A stretch of DNA of 64,000 bases from Harmonia axyridis (GCF_914767665.1 NC_059501.1:36184501-36248500), one strand, 5' to 3'; shown: positions 1-11,699, counted from the stretch's first letter. The notes: generated from the letters alone by a model not told the origin. A program made the numbers and translations.

Positions 1-433
1 TTCCATGACATCTGCGGATTCAGACCGAAAATAAGGTGCATCACTCGTTTTGTCAGACATAGCAAACGAAGTATTATCTGCAAACATGACAGTCCATTCA
101 GCTATTACATGATCTGGAAGGTCATTTATTGAGAGGATGAAGATGAGAGGGCCTAGCACTGATCATTGTGGGACACCCAGATGGAAATAAAAACTCCGAA
201 ACAAAATCATCAACCTTCTTTCACATTATTCTGTCGCTGAGAAAAGATCTGAGCGAATCTAGGAAAATGTCTGGAAAGCCCAAATTATACATTATATTCA
301 ATATCAATTCAAAATTGAGACAGTCAAACGTACGCGAAAGATGAAAAAATAGACCTGAAACCCATAAACCGTTGTCCAATGTGTAGAATGCCCCAAAACG
401 AGAACCATGTTGGTTACTTTTCAAGAGATTCAA
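1..433 (-). pseudogene. Decayed LINE reverse transcriptase fragment
   Basis: Read on the minus strand from 433, the translation contains the reverse-transcriptase landmarks NQHG(S)RFG and a degenerate DLSRAFD-like block (LSRTFDCLNFELIL). Further on, in shifted frames, come a GVPQGS-like block near 180-150 and an ADNTSF-like counterpart of the FADD box near 70-90. Several frameshifts and stops are present. The copy runs off the left edge of the window and is non-functional. The clade cannot be set; the type is that of jockey/CR1-like LINEs. Confidence 0.7.
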
Positions 434-1400
434 TTTCGAAAGTTAACTTGTTATGCGATTATAATCAATTCTCCCAATCACCTTTGAAAAAACATTTATC
501 AGACAGATCGGTCTTTAACTGCTTATACCAGTTGGATTGTTTTTCTTAAATATAAGAAGGACTATCAAACATGGTTCAGTAATTATCTCTTAGCTATTGC
601 TCTGACATCCAGACATTTCGGTTTTCACATTAGACCTTCAATTATTATTTTTTTTATATAATTTTTCTAAACTCTGATCGCTCAAACTAGTCAGTCAAAA
701 TTTAAAATCAGAAAAAATAATTCCCATTCATATGAATAAAAAGGGCGAATAGAATAACTGTCATAAAAAAATTTAGGACAATAAACCTTCCTGAAAACTA
801 GGGATTATGAAAACATTGAAACATTGAAAGTGTTGTTGATATTTCAGTTGAAAGTGTTTGATTCCAGATAATCCAGGAATTGTTGAAGATTTTAATCCTT
901 AGTAAGAACTTATGTTTCCAAAAGTTCAAATTTCAATTTTTAGATTATTTGAAAAAAAGAAAATAATGAAACCAGTTAAATTTGTAGCGATTTATTAGTT
1001 TCAATAATAAATAATCAGTTGAAGGTGTCTTAATAAGAGTCATTCTGTTAATTTAACGACGATTCTATCATTCTGAAATTACATCTTTCAGAACCAAATA
1101 TTATATTCTTGATAACTCGATGAAATCAAATAAATTATTATCTACCTATTTCACTCACTCAAAGTTGTTTTAATCCAAGAAAATACTCTCGATTTGATCA
1201 TGAACCTGATCTAGATATGAAAATAATTTATGACAGAATTGAATTACTAATCATCCAATTATTATCATATTGAAATCATTATTCATAATTTACTTCATTA
1301 TCAATCATGATTTAACATAATCAATGTTTGACTAATTATTTCCATGTTTGAGGATTTTAAAGTTTGACCATATCTTGAAAATCTTCAGAAGTGTCTCATA
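434..1400. other. Gene-free AT-rich DNA upstream of the first cuticle gene
   Basis: No gene, repeat or transposon end was recognised here. The AGGTCAAGTTCA site found before genes 2 to 9 is not present. Confidence 0.5.
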
Positions 1401-1408
1401 GGTTGTCA

Positions 1409-1518
1409 CCTGTCGGGGGACAGGAGAAAGGTCCCTTCAGATTCCCCCACGGGCGTGGACCATACCGCGCCTCACAGTTGTGCCACTATATAAACATCCA
1501 ACATACAGGATTATGTCA
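1409..1518 (+). promoter_or_regulatory. Predicted promoter of cuticle gene 1
   Basis: TATATAA lies at 1487-1493, with an initiator-like TCAGAT whose A is at 1518, 31 bp from the TATA start and 23 nt before the ATG. GGAGAAAGG at 1423-1431 matches the GGTGAAAGG element of the other genes. A small dyad, CCTGTC / GACAGG with a GGGG loop, lies at 1409-1424 and is not seen in the other promoters. The nuclear-receptor-like site shared by genes 2 to 9 is missing. Confidence 0.6.
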
Positions 1519-1540
1519 GATCAAGTATCCACAAGCAAAC

Positions 1541-3642
1541 ATGGCATTCAAAGTAAGTGTTGTGCTTCTTGGTACCTAACTTGAAAATAAATAATGAAAA
1601 TTCAGGTGCTTTCGGAAAATATCAACAAAAATTCTTTCATAATCGTGATTTATTATAGAATTTTGAAAAAAAAACTGTTTTGGAATTTTAAAATATTTCT
1701 TCAAAAAATATTCACAATTTTCAATCCAATCTCGAAAATGTTTGATGCAAAATTAAAAATTGAACTTTCGATTAATTGTGAAACAGATGAACCTATGATG
1801 AATGAAAATCTTTAGAACTATAACACCATTGGTTTCTTTCATTATAATTGATCTGTTGTTTCTGTTAAAAACCCTCATATCTGGGAGAAAGACCTTTAAC
1901 CCATTCAGTATCATTGAAAAATTGAAACAAATAGCTTTGAAAATTTGTCAATGTCTATACATCTATTACATTCTTGTGGAATACTTGTTTCACACTTTTC
2001 ATATTTTTTTTCTCTACATACATTATTTCTCCATACTTTACGTTGTGGAAATAGTCATTTTGCTTATAGCAATAGTCAAATAAATATTATTATTATTGTT
2101 ATTTTTATTAATAAATTTTGAAATTTTTTCTGAATTTCTGGAACTCCCTCTAGTACATTAATTCACCAAATTATTCGTTTCAATATGATATGATCAATCT
2201 CTTATCATTTTAAATTCGTTCATACAGGCTACTTTCATATGGAATCTTCTCAATATTTCATTTAGATCTCCTCTTCTTCAGTGTCAATATTTCTCCATCA
2301 TATTTAGTTTTTTTTTATTGAATTTTCAGCATCAACTACAAAGGTTCTTAGCCATTCATATTCAGTGTTGTAGATACCTATACAGTTTTATAGACCTTGA
2401 AGTTTGTTTTACACAGTAAATTTCGAATCTGCCATTACTTTGTATCAGTAATCTAGAAATGTTTTCAGTTCACTAGGAAAGTACTAACAGTACTCCAGAA
2501 GAAATTGCACTTGCCTTATATAGCATTGTTTGCATTTAGCTAGTTGAGTGGTAGCTAATACTTCCTACCAGTAAACTAGCCGAATTAAGATGTAGATTTA
2601 GTTTCGTAGCCAGTAAAATTTCTCTCTCATTTTTATTACGCATCACGACATAAGATATAATTTGTACGGTTTTTTCATCTTGTTATCAGCATCTTTTATA
2701 TTTTCACAAAAAAATGCTCCAGGATATCTATACTCATTAACTTTTTTCAGTTGTTGTCATCTTTCTAATACAGTTTTTCAATTTGAAGCAAATATTGTTG
2801 CAAGGGCCCATGAAGCTTTGATTTACCCATCAACTCGTTGATTTCAGTTTGAATTTTATACACAAAAGAGTTCTATTCATAAAATTAAAAAAATATATTC
2901 TTCTGAATTTTTTTCAAATGATTTTCTGATGAATAACGAAGATTGCATAATATGAAATTATATTTTTTTGCAGCTTGTCAGCTTCGCAGCTCTTCTGGCT
3001 GTAGCCCGCGCCGGCATTCCCTTAGCTGCGCCAGCCTACTCGTACTCCAGTATTTCGTCTCCAATTGCTCATCTTGCACCAGCAGCACCCGCATATGCCA
3101 AAATTGCCACCTACTCTTCCCCCACCATTTCTTATGCCTCACCAATAGCTAAAGTAGCCACCATTTCTGCCCCAACTTACCACTACGCTGCTCCAACTTA
3201 TTCTGTTGCTCATGCACCAGTAGCTTATGCTGCTCCAATTGCCAAGGCTATTGTCCCCGTAGCTAAGACCATCGTTGCTGAACCATCTGCCCCAGCTCAC
3301 TACGATTTTGGATACTCCGTCAACGACCCCCACACCGGAGACAGCAAATCTCAACAAGAATCTCGCCGTGGTGATGTTGTCCAAGGCAGCTACTCCCTCA
3401 TTGAAGCCGATGGATCCAAACGTATTGTAGAATACACCGCTGATCCACACAATGGTTTCAACGCTGTCGTACACAAGGAACCAGCTGCAGTTGCTGTAAA
3501 AGCAGCAGTACCAGTCGTTGCGAAATATGCCGCTCCATTGACATATGCTTCACCAATTGTTAAATACGCTGCTCCTTTGACTTATGCTGCACCAGCATAT
3601 GCCAAAATTGCCGCCGCTCCAGCTATCACCTACCACCATTAA
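1541..3642 (+). CDS. RR-2 cuticle protein, gene 1 of array (2 exons, 226 aa)
   Basis: Predicted structural protein of the chitinous cuticle, secreted by epidermal cells. Exon 1 codes only MAFK (1541-1552) before GTAAGT. The intron of 1421 bp is by far the longest in the array and ends in TTTTTTTGCAG. Exon 2 is 2974-3642, stop TAA. The start is chosen because all ten genes share ATGGCATTCAAA|GTAAGT behind a TATA box. Residues 1-17 form a signal peptide ending ARA. The N-terminal part is rich in A, P, Y and S. The RR-2 chitin-binding domain spans about residues 114-173, with YDFGYSVNDPHTGD, ESRRGDVVQGSYSL, DGSKRIVEYTAD and NGFNAVV. The short C-terminal part has AAPLTYA repeats and ends TYHH. 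A poly(A) signal AATAAA is at 3755-3760. It is more diverged than genes 2 to 8 and is the shortest of the ten. The partner chitin and the procuticle location follow from the CPR family, not from this sequence. Confidence 0.93.
1553..2973 (+). other. Long first intron of cuticle gene 1
   Basis: An AT-rich intron of 1421 bp; the corresponding introns of genes 2 to 8 are 54 to 94 bp. A short ATT/TAT run near 2083-2115 resembles the tails of LINE fragments elsewhere in the window. No intact element or open frame with recognisable similarity is seen, so the extra length may be an eroded insertion or an ancestral long intron. Confidence 0.6.
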
Positions 3643-3944
3643 TTTTACTGGATTTGACCAAACTGATGTTACCATTTTGATTTATATCGTTGACTCGTTT
3701 ATATAGTTGTAGGCTTATTATTTATTTTTATAGTATAGGCTGTATGAATGCCATAATAAAAAGTTTGATATAAGTATCGAATTTAATTTTGTATCTGATC
3801 GTCGATTTTTTCGCAATGTTTCGGGGAAGTTAGTGAAAGAGTCATATTTTTTATTTTTGGATAGAGTATTTGCATCATGAACGAGAAAGTTCATTCAAGT
3901 CCATATGTTTTATTCAGTTCAGGGTTTGTACGAGTTGCACTACA

Positions 3945-4518
3945 TGTTATGTAGGGTTTTTATATCGTTGTCTAGGGGTTTATATAAAAAAGGCCGCCGG
4001 AACTTAACTATTGTTTATTTACACTTTGTACAATTCAACTTCAATTGAATTGAATTGAAAGCCACTGAACTTTCGTCTATCGAAGTTATTTTATTTCGTC
4101 CAATTCTTAATCGTCTAATTGTCTGATTATTCGAGTAGATCCGTCTATATCTAACGTCGAATTATCTAACTAGCTGCGTCTAATATATTTCACGTCGAAT
4201 CATATGCGTCTATCACGTCGAATTCTAACTATGTCCGTCTATTCTCTCACGTCGAATTCTTTAACATTTTCTGTCTAATCTGTAACGTCGAATACTAACT
4301 ATGTCTGTCTATTCTTTCACGTCGAATATCACCCTCGTCCCCTTGTATCGTGCTCCAGTCTCAGTCTTAAGTCTCAAGTACCTCTTCCCCTTACGTCTCC
4401 CTATATCGATGAAACTGCATGGTCCACCGTTTTGGGAACGATCGTGTAGTTTTTGTTTCGTCGAGTCAGTAGCGTATCATTCAGTTGGGTGGGTTAAGAA
4501 TTCGGATCCCACATGTTA
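3945..4518 (+). mobile_element. Solo LTR of an LTR retrotransposon (3950-4513) with 5-bp target duplication
   Basis: The element begins TGTAGGG at 3950 and ends CCCACA at 4513, so it has TG...CA ends in a short inverted repeat. It is flanked by the direct repeat TGTTA at 3945-3949 and 4514-4518. A TATATAAAA box lies at 3981. No internal gag-pol sequence is present, so this is a solo LTR of 564 bp left by recombination. A 5-bp duplication fits Copia, BEL/Pao or some Gypsy families. The orientation is inferred from the TATA position. Confidence 0.8.
4130..4330. repeat. Degenerate minisatellite inside the solo LTR
   Basis: Five to six imperfect units of about 35-40 bp share CACGTCGAATTCTAACTATG followed by YGTCTATTCT. 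They lie in the middle of the LTR. Confidence 0.65.
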
Positions 4519-4572
4519 TGTTCAACATTTCATCAAGATTGAGAAATGTTTCAACACAAATCAATTAATTCA

Positions 4573-4835
4573 ATTATCAACTCATAATGAAAGATCGTTA
4601 TATATTTTTTTAAATATTATTCTGAAATGACTACTATCGAATGAAAACCATTCATTATGTAAGATCCTAAACGAAGCTTTACTCCTGTCACATTAGAATT
4701 ATTATTGAGTTTGTATGTTTTATATTGGCTATTGTTGATTTTATAAGTTGTATTAAAAATCACGTACAGGCTCACGCCTCTGTGATTAATGTTTATCGAG
4801 AATAAACTATATTATTATTATTATTATCAACTCAT
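4573..4835 (+). mobile_element. 5'-truncated LINE 3' end (4586-4822) with 13-bp target duplication
   Basis: The direct repeat ATTATCAACTCAT is at 4573-4585 and 4823-4835. Between the copies lie about 237 bp of noncoding sequence ending GAATAAACTAT followed by an (ATT)n tail. This is the signature of a severely 5'-truncated non-LTR insertion. Confidence 0.75.
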
Positions 4836-4860
4836 TCTAAATAAATAAGTAGAACACAAC

Positions 4861-6598
4861 AGCTATTCTTTTCAGGACGAAACATATCAAAGCGGAACAG
4901 ATTACCCTTGGAAACAGCATACAACAGCTAGAAAGATCCTCAAAATTCCTTGGAGTTTAGCTGGACGACTTCCTGAATTGGGGGGAACACGTGAGGTATG
5001 TGTCGGGAAAATTAAACTCAACAACATATGCTCTAAGAAGTATATCCTCCCACATGAATGAGTCAACAACAAAGACCTTTTACTATGACTACTTTGAAGC
5101 CATAGCAAAATACGGTATCGTATTTTGGGGGTCCAGCTCAGATATCCAGCATATTTTTGTGATTCAAAAGCGAGCAACAAGATCCATTACAAAAATGAAA
5201 GCTAAAGAAAGTTGTAGAGGAGTCTCCAAGAAACACAAAATTTTCACAATATACGCTTTATACATACAGAGAGGGCCATTGAAAACGAAACAGCGGCTCT
5301 GTAAGTCGGCAGAACCGAGTTATATAAAAACGCTCGGACACGTCAACAACATTTTCGAGGGGGATATCGTTCGCGATGAAATTCACCCGAAATACATTCC
5401 ATCCCTCGAAGCTGTGACCGCCACCCCTAAATTTTTAAATGGCACCATATGGCAAGTGATACCTCATTTGAAAAGTAGTTACCTTCTTAATATCAAACAA
5501 CAAAAATAAATTAATTCTATCGATTCGTTTTCGAGATATAGGAAGTTGAATTTGGAAAATAACTTTTTATTCACTCAATCAATAAAAATTAGATCTAACA
5601 TTGCAACTGTTTAAAGATAATTATCATTGTCAAGGAATTAAATGATCTAACTGTTTACCGCCCATTTCCATACAATAGTACAAGTTCTGTTCAAAATGAG
5701 ACCTCACATTTCGTAGCATTGCCGGCGTTATTTGACGGCATTCTTCAATAATTCTACGTCGTAAATCTTCCAGAGATTCTGGTTCGGTTGCATAGATTTT
5801 GTTTTTCAAGTGACCTCACAGAAAAAAGTCGAGTGGGGTTAAATCTGGAGATCTGGCTGGCCACCCTATAGCGCCTCTTCTTCCAATCCAACTTCCAGGA
5901 AACATTTTCTCTAAAAACTTGTTGAAATTTCAAGTGCTCTTCGTGGTAACGATTGAGTGAATAAAAAGTTATTTCCCAACTTCAAGTTCCTATATCTCGA
6001 AAACGAATCGATAGAATTAATTTATTTTTGTTGTTTGATATTAAGAAGGAAACTACCTTTCAAATGAGGCATCACTTGCCATATGGTGCCATTTAAAAAT
6101 TTAGGGGTGGCGGTCACAGCTTCGAGGGATGGAATGTATTTCGGGTGAATTTCATCGCGAACGATGTCCCCCTCGAAAATGTGTTGACGTGTCCGAGCGT
6201 TTTTATATAACTCGGTTCTGCCGACTTACAGAGCCGCTGTTTCGTTTTCAATGGCCCTCTCTGTATATGAGTGCTTGATATTTGTCTCGCAAAATACAAG
6301 GGAATTCCAAACTGAAGAAAGCCATAGTTATTCAACGAGAACCAACTACATCATGTATCCAATTCATAGACATTCTCAGAAAAAGTAACACACTTTAGAT
6401 GTATCAAGTTTTTCAATAATCTACCAAACAAACTACAAAGACTAAGATCACTCGAAACCTTCAAACGAGAACTCAGGAAGTACCTTATTGACTTAGAACC
6501 CTATACAATACAAGAATTTCTGGATTCAAATTAAATTTAAGATATATTTCATTCAATTTCGTGCAGTTTCATGTAACTCTTAAAAATAAAGAACCTCA
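4861..6598 (+). pseudogene. LINE reverse transcriptase C-terminal remnant, split by a foldback element
   Basis: The left part, about 4861-5262, encodes the region after the RT palm, with LNSTTYALRSIS, YGIVFWGSSS and IQKRATRSI. The reading resumes at about 6267-6535 with the typical LINE C-terminal block FNNLPNKLQRLRSLETFKRE and stops at an ordinary TAA. An AATAAA-like end follows near 6588. The copy is frameshifted and lacks its N-terminal half. It is interrupted by the element at 5267-6263. The fragment at 46185-47300 has the same architecture. Confidence 0.75.
5267..6263. mobile_element. Foldback DNA transposon with 314-bp terminal inverted repeats
   Basis: The arms 5267-5580 and 5951-6263 are nearly perfect inverted repeats starting CAGAGAGGGCC, apparently flanked by a TA duplication. 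The interior, read on the minus strand about 5940-5640, encodes the end of a Tc1/mariner-type DDE transposase: PGSWIGRRG, WPARSPDLTPLDFFL (carrying the third catalytic Asp) and MLRNVRSHFEQNL. An in-frame stop follows DFFL. It is a non-autonomous, internally deleted copy inserted in a LINE remnant. Confidence 0.8.
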
Positions 6599-6750
6599 TT
6601 TATTTATTCCTGGTCCCATCTCCACTTCAGGCACATCCCTCAAATCATGTTCACTCGACAGCAAAATCTTTTCTGTGAAAACTCAAAATTAGTGCATTAC
6701 ATCAACTGAAATATGCTGATCTGTAATGTACTAAAGTTAGAATGACAATT

Positions 6751-7408
6751 ATACAGGATGTATCCGAATAACACCGAAAAAATATAAGGGGTGATTCTAT
6801 GATAAAAATTCAGGTGATTTGGTATAAAATTTTCTAAAAACCTCACCCCGAAAAGGTTACTTCCCTCCGAAAATTAAAAAATTTCTTTTTTTTATTTTCC
6901 ATATTCCCTATTCCACTTGATAAATATTACTTGTTGATAAATCTACACATTTCGGAATTTTTTCAACCCAGAAGTATGCTTGGAAGGGGTTGAAATAGTC
7001 AACAGCTAAAATATTTTCTGTTACAACTTTTTTTTGGATGAAAATTATCTTTTTGAAAGAACACTGCTGAAAAGCCCTATTTTATTTACATTTTCATTTC
7101 CAAAAGTTCAATTAAAACTTGGGCAATTACGAGAAAAACATTAAGCTTTGCAAGCTCATGTTAAATAACACTTTATTGAACAAGGCCAACCAAATTCTGA
7201 TTCTACTGGGCTGAGACTTTTACCACTAAAACAAAAGTGAACAAACAATAAACAGAAACCTGTCGAATATCTACAATACAATTATAATTTTTGTTGTTTA
7301 TCTATGGAGGGGTGTAACTTTTCCGGGGGGATTTTATACCAAATTTCCATCTTCATTTCATCACAGAATCACCATATTTTTTCGGTGTTATTGAGATAAA
7401 CCCTGTAT
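6751..7408. mobile_element. Foldback (MITE-like) element, 658 bp
   Basis: The left end ATACAGGATGTATCC and the right end GGTTTATCTC...CCTGTAT begin inverted arms of about 100 bp that share AATAACACCGAAAAAATAT and GGTGATTCT. No coding sequence is seen inside. Confidence 0.7.
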
Positions 7409-8778
7409 AGTGTACCTATGTAAATGCATTATGAAATAGCACCACTTCGAACATAACTAATTAAAATGAAAAAAAAAAGAGAGAACGTCGAATACCGATT
7501 TTGTCTTTTGATAACATGAACTCAGAGTAACTCTGAAAATATATATTTTGAAAGCTGATTATGCACATATCTTCTAGTCCTGATCAATATTGTTTGCCGG
7601 TCAAACAATTTTTAGTATTTTCCCATTGTTTTATACGATTGAATCAACCTATGTGATGATAAAAAAAATCGAGATGAGAGCAGGAACCAGATATTAGTCC
7701 AAAGAAATGAACACTTGAGTGTATTATTGAGGATACAATATCCTAAGAAATTAAACATTGATCTGCTTGGTGGACAAGCGTTATTGATGGAAAATATTTG
7801 CAGATTCTAAATAACGCCTTATACATATAAAAAAGGTTTTTTTCAAACGGATGGTTGCATCAGGATACGCAATAGTATAAACATTTTTTGAACCAATTTT
7901 TTTTCTTGATGACTCATTTTTCTTGAGGTACCTTATCATCCTGATCAGCGATACCACCGAAACTAGCTCCAATAAACTTTTGTTTTGGAATGAAAAAAAA
8001 ATCATTTTCATTTGCAATATGGCATTCAAACAGTTATGAACAAATTCTGTTTAGTTGTATCCGCAAACTCTTGCAACCCTTGCAACAGCCTTTGGAATTC
8101 AGTTTAAAGCCCTTTCAAGATGTATTCAGTTTCTATTAGGTATCTTTATTACATAAATATGAAATAAATTAATATACCTCCATGCAATGTATTGAATACA
8201 CTGAGTAAATTTATGTACTTTCAAGTTTCAATACGGCCGAATGCACTATATTTTGGATTCCTGAACAACCTCCTACTTGAAGAAGTAATAGTTTGTGAAA
8301 TTAATGGTTATTATAAAATTGCTTTCGCTATCATATCGAAATCATTATGATATATAAATTACCTCCCATTATTCTTTTCAAACATTTTTAAAAATGAATT
8401 AGTGAGATCCGATTTAACTGATCGTTTCATTCCCAGTTCGTAATTTCAATCCCAAAAATCTCATTCAGAATACTAGTGATATTTGAGAAAAAAAATGAGT
8501 TACGGTAGTCCAAAAAATAAATATCCGGAAGAATGATACATTAATCATAGAGAACAATAATTGCTGATTTTATTCTGCGAAATGCATCTCCGATATTAAA
8601 CCAGAATAATACGAACAAATTATAATTGATTTAACAACTTAATTCAATGGAATTCGATAGGTAACATTAATTGATACACATTCGAAGGCGTTACATGGAA
8701 TTATAGCGTAATTGTTATGATCTTACAAGAAATAATTGTCCCGCTGGGTAACCATGAAACAATATTTCTCGCGGCTTC
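7409..8778. other. Gene-free AT-rich DNA between genes 1 and 2
   Basis: No coding sequence with recognisable similarity and no transposon ends were seen. Confidence 0.45.
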
Positions 8779-8922
8779 AGGTCAAGTTCAAGTGCAGTTG
8801 GGATTTCGGGTGTCTGGCTACCAGTGAAAGGTCCATGGAACTCGAGAAGGCAGGGATCGAACGATTTCGTCATTTTGATATGAAATTGGTATATATAGAT
8901 TGATGGAATACCAGATTATTCA
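8779..8922 (+). promoter_or_regulatory. Predicted promoter of cuticle gene 2
   Basis: AGGTCAAGTTCA is at 8779-8790, AGTGAAAGG at 8823-8831 and TATATATA at 8890-8897. The initiator TCATTC has its A at 8922, 32 bp from the TATA start and 23 nt before the ATG. Confidence 0.7.
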
Positions 8923-8944
8923 TTCCATTTGGTAGACTACAATC

Positions 8945-9903
8945 ATGGCATTCAAAGTAAGTAGAAGCAATATATGCAAACTGAAAACATTTATTTTGTT
9001 CTTATATGAGGATATATTTTAAACCATACTTCATTTCAGTTCGTTACTTTTGCCGCCCTTGTGGCTGTTGCCCGTGCTGGCAACTTGGGATATGCCGCAG
9101 CTCCAGCTGTTTCCTACTCCAGCATCTCAGCTCCAGTCGCTCACTACGCTGCACCAGCTTTAGCCAAAGTTGCAACCTATGCAGCCCCAGCCGTATCTTA
9201 CTCCAGCATCTCGTCACCAGTAGCTCACTACGCTGCTCCAGCTGTAGCCAAAGTAGCAACCTATTCTGCAGCTCCAGCCGTATCTTATTCCAGCATCTCA
9301 TCACCAGTAGCTCACTATGCTGCACCAGCTGTTGCTAAAGTAGCCACCTACTCTGCTCCAGTCGCTCACACCTACTCTTATGCCCCATCTGTCCAGACTT
9401 ACTCTGCTCCAGTTGCCCACGCTTACTCTTATGCCCCATCTGTCCAGACCTACTCTGCTCCAGTTGCTCACACCTATGCTGCTGCCCCAGCTATCACCAA
9501 ATACGCTGCTCCTCTTGCCTACGCCACCCCAATTGCCAAAACTATTGTTGCCGAACCAGAAGCACCAGCTAACTACGATTTTGGATACTCCGTCAACGAC
9601 CCCCACACCGGAGACAGCAAATCCCAACAAGAATCTCGTCACGGTGATGTTGTCCAAGGAAGCTACTCCCTCATCGAATCTGATGGAACCAAACGTATCG
9701 TAGAATACACCGCTGATGCCCACAATGGTTTCAACGCTGTTGTACACAAAGAACAAGCTGCCGTAGCTGTCAAAGCCGCCGTACCAGTTGTTGCCAAATA
9801 TGCCGCACCAGCTATCTCCTACGCTGCCCCAGTTGCCAAAGTAGCTTATGCTGCTGCACCAGCTATCTCCTACGCTGCTGCTCCAGCTCTCTACCACCAC
9901 TAA
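8945..9903 (+). CDS. RR-2 cuticle protein, gene 2 of array (2 exons, 291 aa)
   Basis: Secreted chitin-binding cuticle protein. Exon 1 is 8945-8956 (MAFK); the intron is 83 bp (8957-9039, GTAAGT...TTTCAG); exon 2 is 9040-9903, ending TAA. The signal peptide is residues 1-17 (ends ARA). The N-terminal region has three copies of a 27-residue unit centred on PAVSYSSIS(A/S)PVAHYAAPA and then two copies of an APVAH-YSYAPSVQTY unit. The RR-2 domain spans about residues 183-242: YDFGYSVNDPHTGD, ESRHGDVVQGSYSL, DGTKRIVEYTADAHNGFNAVV. The tail repeats AAPVAKVAYAAAPAISY and ends YHH. The third copy of the first unit makes it longer than most of genes 3 to 8. The poly(A) signal AATAAA is at 9979-9984. 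The N-terminal repeats probably form a flexible or beta-rich matrix; that is an inference from composition. Confidence 0.95.
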
Positions 9904-9984
9904 GTGATGAATATCGACCAATTGTTGTGTAAATAGATTGTTTTATTTATTTTGGCAAACATGCCTGAGTGACTCATGAATAAA

Positions 9985-11500
9985 TTTCTTCCTAATTATT
10001 TTGTTGGATTTTTTATAAGACATTCATACATACATGATATACGTGAAACCATCCTACCTTATACAGGAAAATCATCTTCAACTCATAAAACTCCTGCCGC
10101 TTAATTCTGAGGGTAGCTCAGATCGTTGCAAAATTTGATTGTATTTTGTGTAGGATTTGTTTTTGTGTTTCAGTGCCATTTCAGATATATCACTGTTAGC
10201 TGTTTTCTACAATATTTCAATACACAACGTCAGTTAATATTGCTAGGGTACTTATTCAAACAAAAATATCGAAGGTATTGAAATGTTTAAAAGAAATAGT
10301 ATATTGGGCAACAAGTGGGAAAAGTCCAACTTTTCTCATGAGTGTGGAAGTGAGAAAAGGACTTTCGCCACATATTGCGCACTATACTTTTCTAGAACAG
10401 CACAAATTTAAATAATTCAAGTAATGTACTTAATTCAATTCAAAATAACCTTCGTTGACAGCATCTGTTCATTTCCTCACTTCTCAAAAGCCCAATTTCA
10501 TTGGCCTATCATGCGAGGTGTGAACAGAGTGCCGTGTGGAATAATATTTCTCACAGTATGTGAAATGAAATTGAATAAGCTATAGAAAATACGCTACTTT
10601 TCATAGCAGTTGTAGGAAAAGATTATCTGCTAAATTTCGACTTTTCACCAAATAACAATCCACTGTTTACTATCCTTAACTATATAAAATAAAAGATTTA
10701 AACTCAATGATATAACAGAGAAAGTTAGACTAAGTAGAGACGTATCGAATGAGGTGATTGGTGACAATGAGTTTAGCAATGGGGTTAGTTTCTGTTGTTG
10801 TGCTTATTTCAGTTCCATTATAATATTATGTCCACTTTGAATTTAATGTCAGTTTTCAGCATGGCTCTATCATATGCCAACTCTTGTTTATAGCTAATAT
10901 TCCAATCAAATGTAAAAGAAATTAAACCAATTTTTTTAACACTTATCCTCGAACAAATAACAGATTGTTAAGAATTTAGTTCTTATTCTGCATAATTTGA
11001 GAAAGTCACAGTATGAAGAAAATGAATATAATCAGTGTCTAATGAAACAATTGAGTAGTCATTTAATCCTAATTTATAAATTAGAAAGATTTCAAAATAG
11101 TTACACTGTACCACTTGTTTTCCCTTATTTTCATTATTACCAAGCGCTAGTTCCGTGAAAATGATATCAGAAGAGAAATTCTCTTATTATAATTATATAG
11201 TTCAGTAGAACTGAATTTACTTTAAAATTGAGGAAACCTATGAATTAATTTCAACTCGAAAAAGCAATTTCAAAAGTTCGCAAAATTAATGAACATCATT
11301 TTTTGTTCAAAAATGAGAAATATGATAAAATAAACCATTAGTTTGATAAATTATATATGAATTAAATGCAACTGAGAAAATTATAACTCTTTCGCGATGC
11401 ATATAATTCTGAAAAATTTATAAATTATAAATGTCGATTATACTATATGTAACATTTTACTAACGATACCAAAGATTTCTTTCTTCTTGTTCCCCTGTTT
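9985..11500. other. Intergenic DNA between genes 2 and 3
   Basis: No gene is seen. It contains the dispersed repeat at 10296-10630; the rest is AT-rich without recognisable features. Confidence 0.5.
10296..10630. repeat. Dispersed repeat, copy 1 (second copy 25444-25837)
   Basis: It begins with a hairpin-like stretch: AGTATATTGGGCAACAAGTG pairs in inverted orientation with the sequence ending GCGCACTATACT near 10390. It then shares CTTCGTTGACAG, AAGCCCAATTT, GCGAGGTGTG, AGTGCCGTG and TTTTCATAGCAGTTG with 25444-25837 in the same order. No coding potential is apparent. Confidence 0.7.
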
Positions 11501-11504
11501 TTAG

Positions 11505-11698
11505 GCTCACAGCCTATTTTTTTCCAACTCAATCATGCGATTCGTTAGATGTTGAGATCCAGGAGTCTTTCCATCTTTTGGGTGGTCTACCCACGGGTCT
11601 CCTGGTTTCCGGGATCCCATCCCGTGCGATTCTCGCTATCCTGTTGAGTGCCATTCTTTCCACGTGCTCGCTCCATGCTCTCCTACGTTTCCTCCCTC
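11505..11698 (-). pseudogene. RTE-type LINE C-terminal fragment
   Basis: The minus strand encodes WSEHVERMALNRIAR, then TRRPVGRPPKRWKDSW, the characteristic C-terminal W..H..RM ... GRP..RW.D block of RTE/endonuclease-type LINE proteins. Only this end survives. Confidence 0.7.
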
Positions 11699-11699
11699 A

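Noticed and set aside
3361..3372. RGD tripeptide in ESRRGD as an integrin-binding motif
   Set aside because: It sits at a fixed position of the Rebers-Riddiford consensus where Asp-Gly-Asp or His-Gly-Asp also occur, in a protein destined for chitin matrix; chance is the simpler explanation.
3139..3474. Long antisense open frames over the RR-2 domain of every cuticle gene (for example 3139-3474, 9301-9921, 27286-27903)
   Set aside because: They mirror the sense codon bias (GCC/GCT, CCA, TAC), start and stop at arbitrary points and translate into Ser/Gly/Val-rich strings without family features.
7781..8029. 82-codon minus-strand frame between genes 1 and 2
   Set aside because: No recognisable motif, AT-driven composition, no promoter features.
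9380..9703. Sense-frame-shifted Pro/Leu/Thr-rich frames within the cuticle exons
   Set aside because: Shadow frames of the repeat region; they begin inside coding sequence and have no promoter or splice logic of their own.
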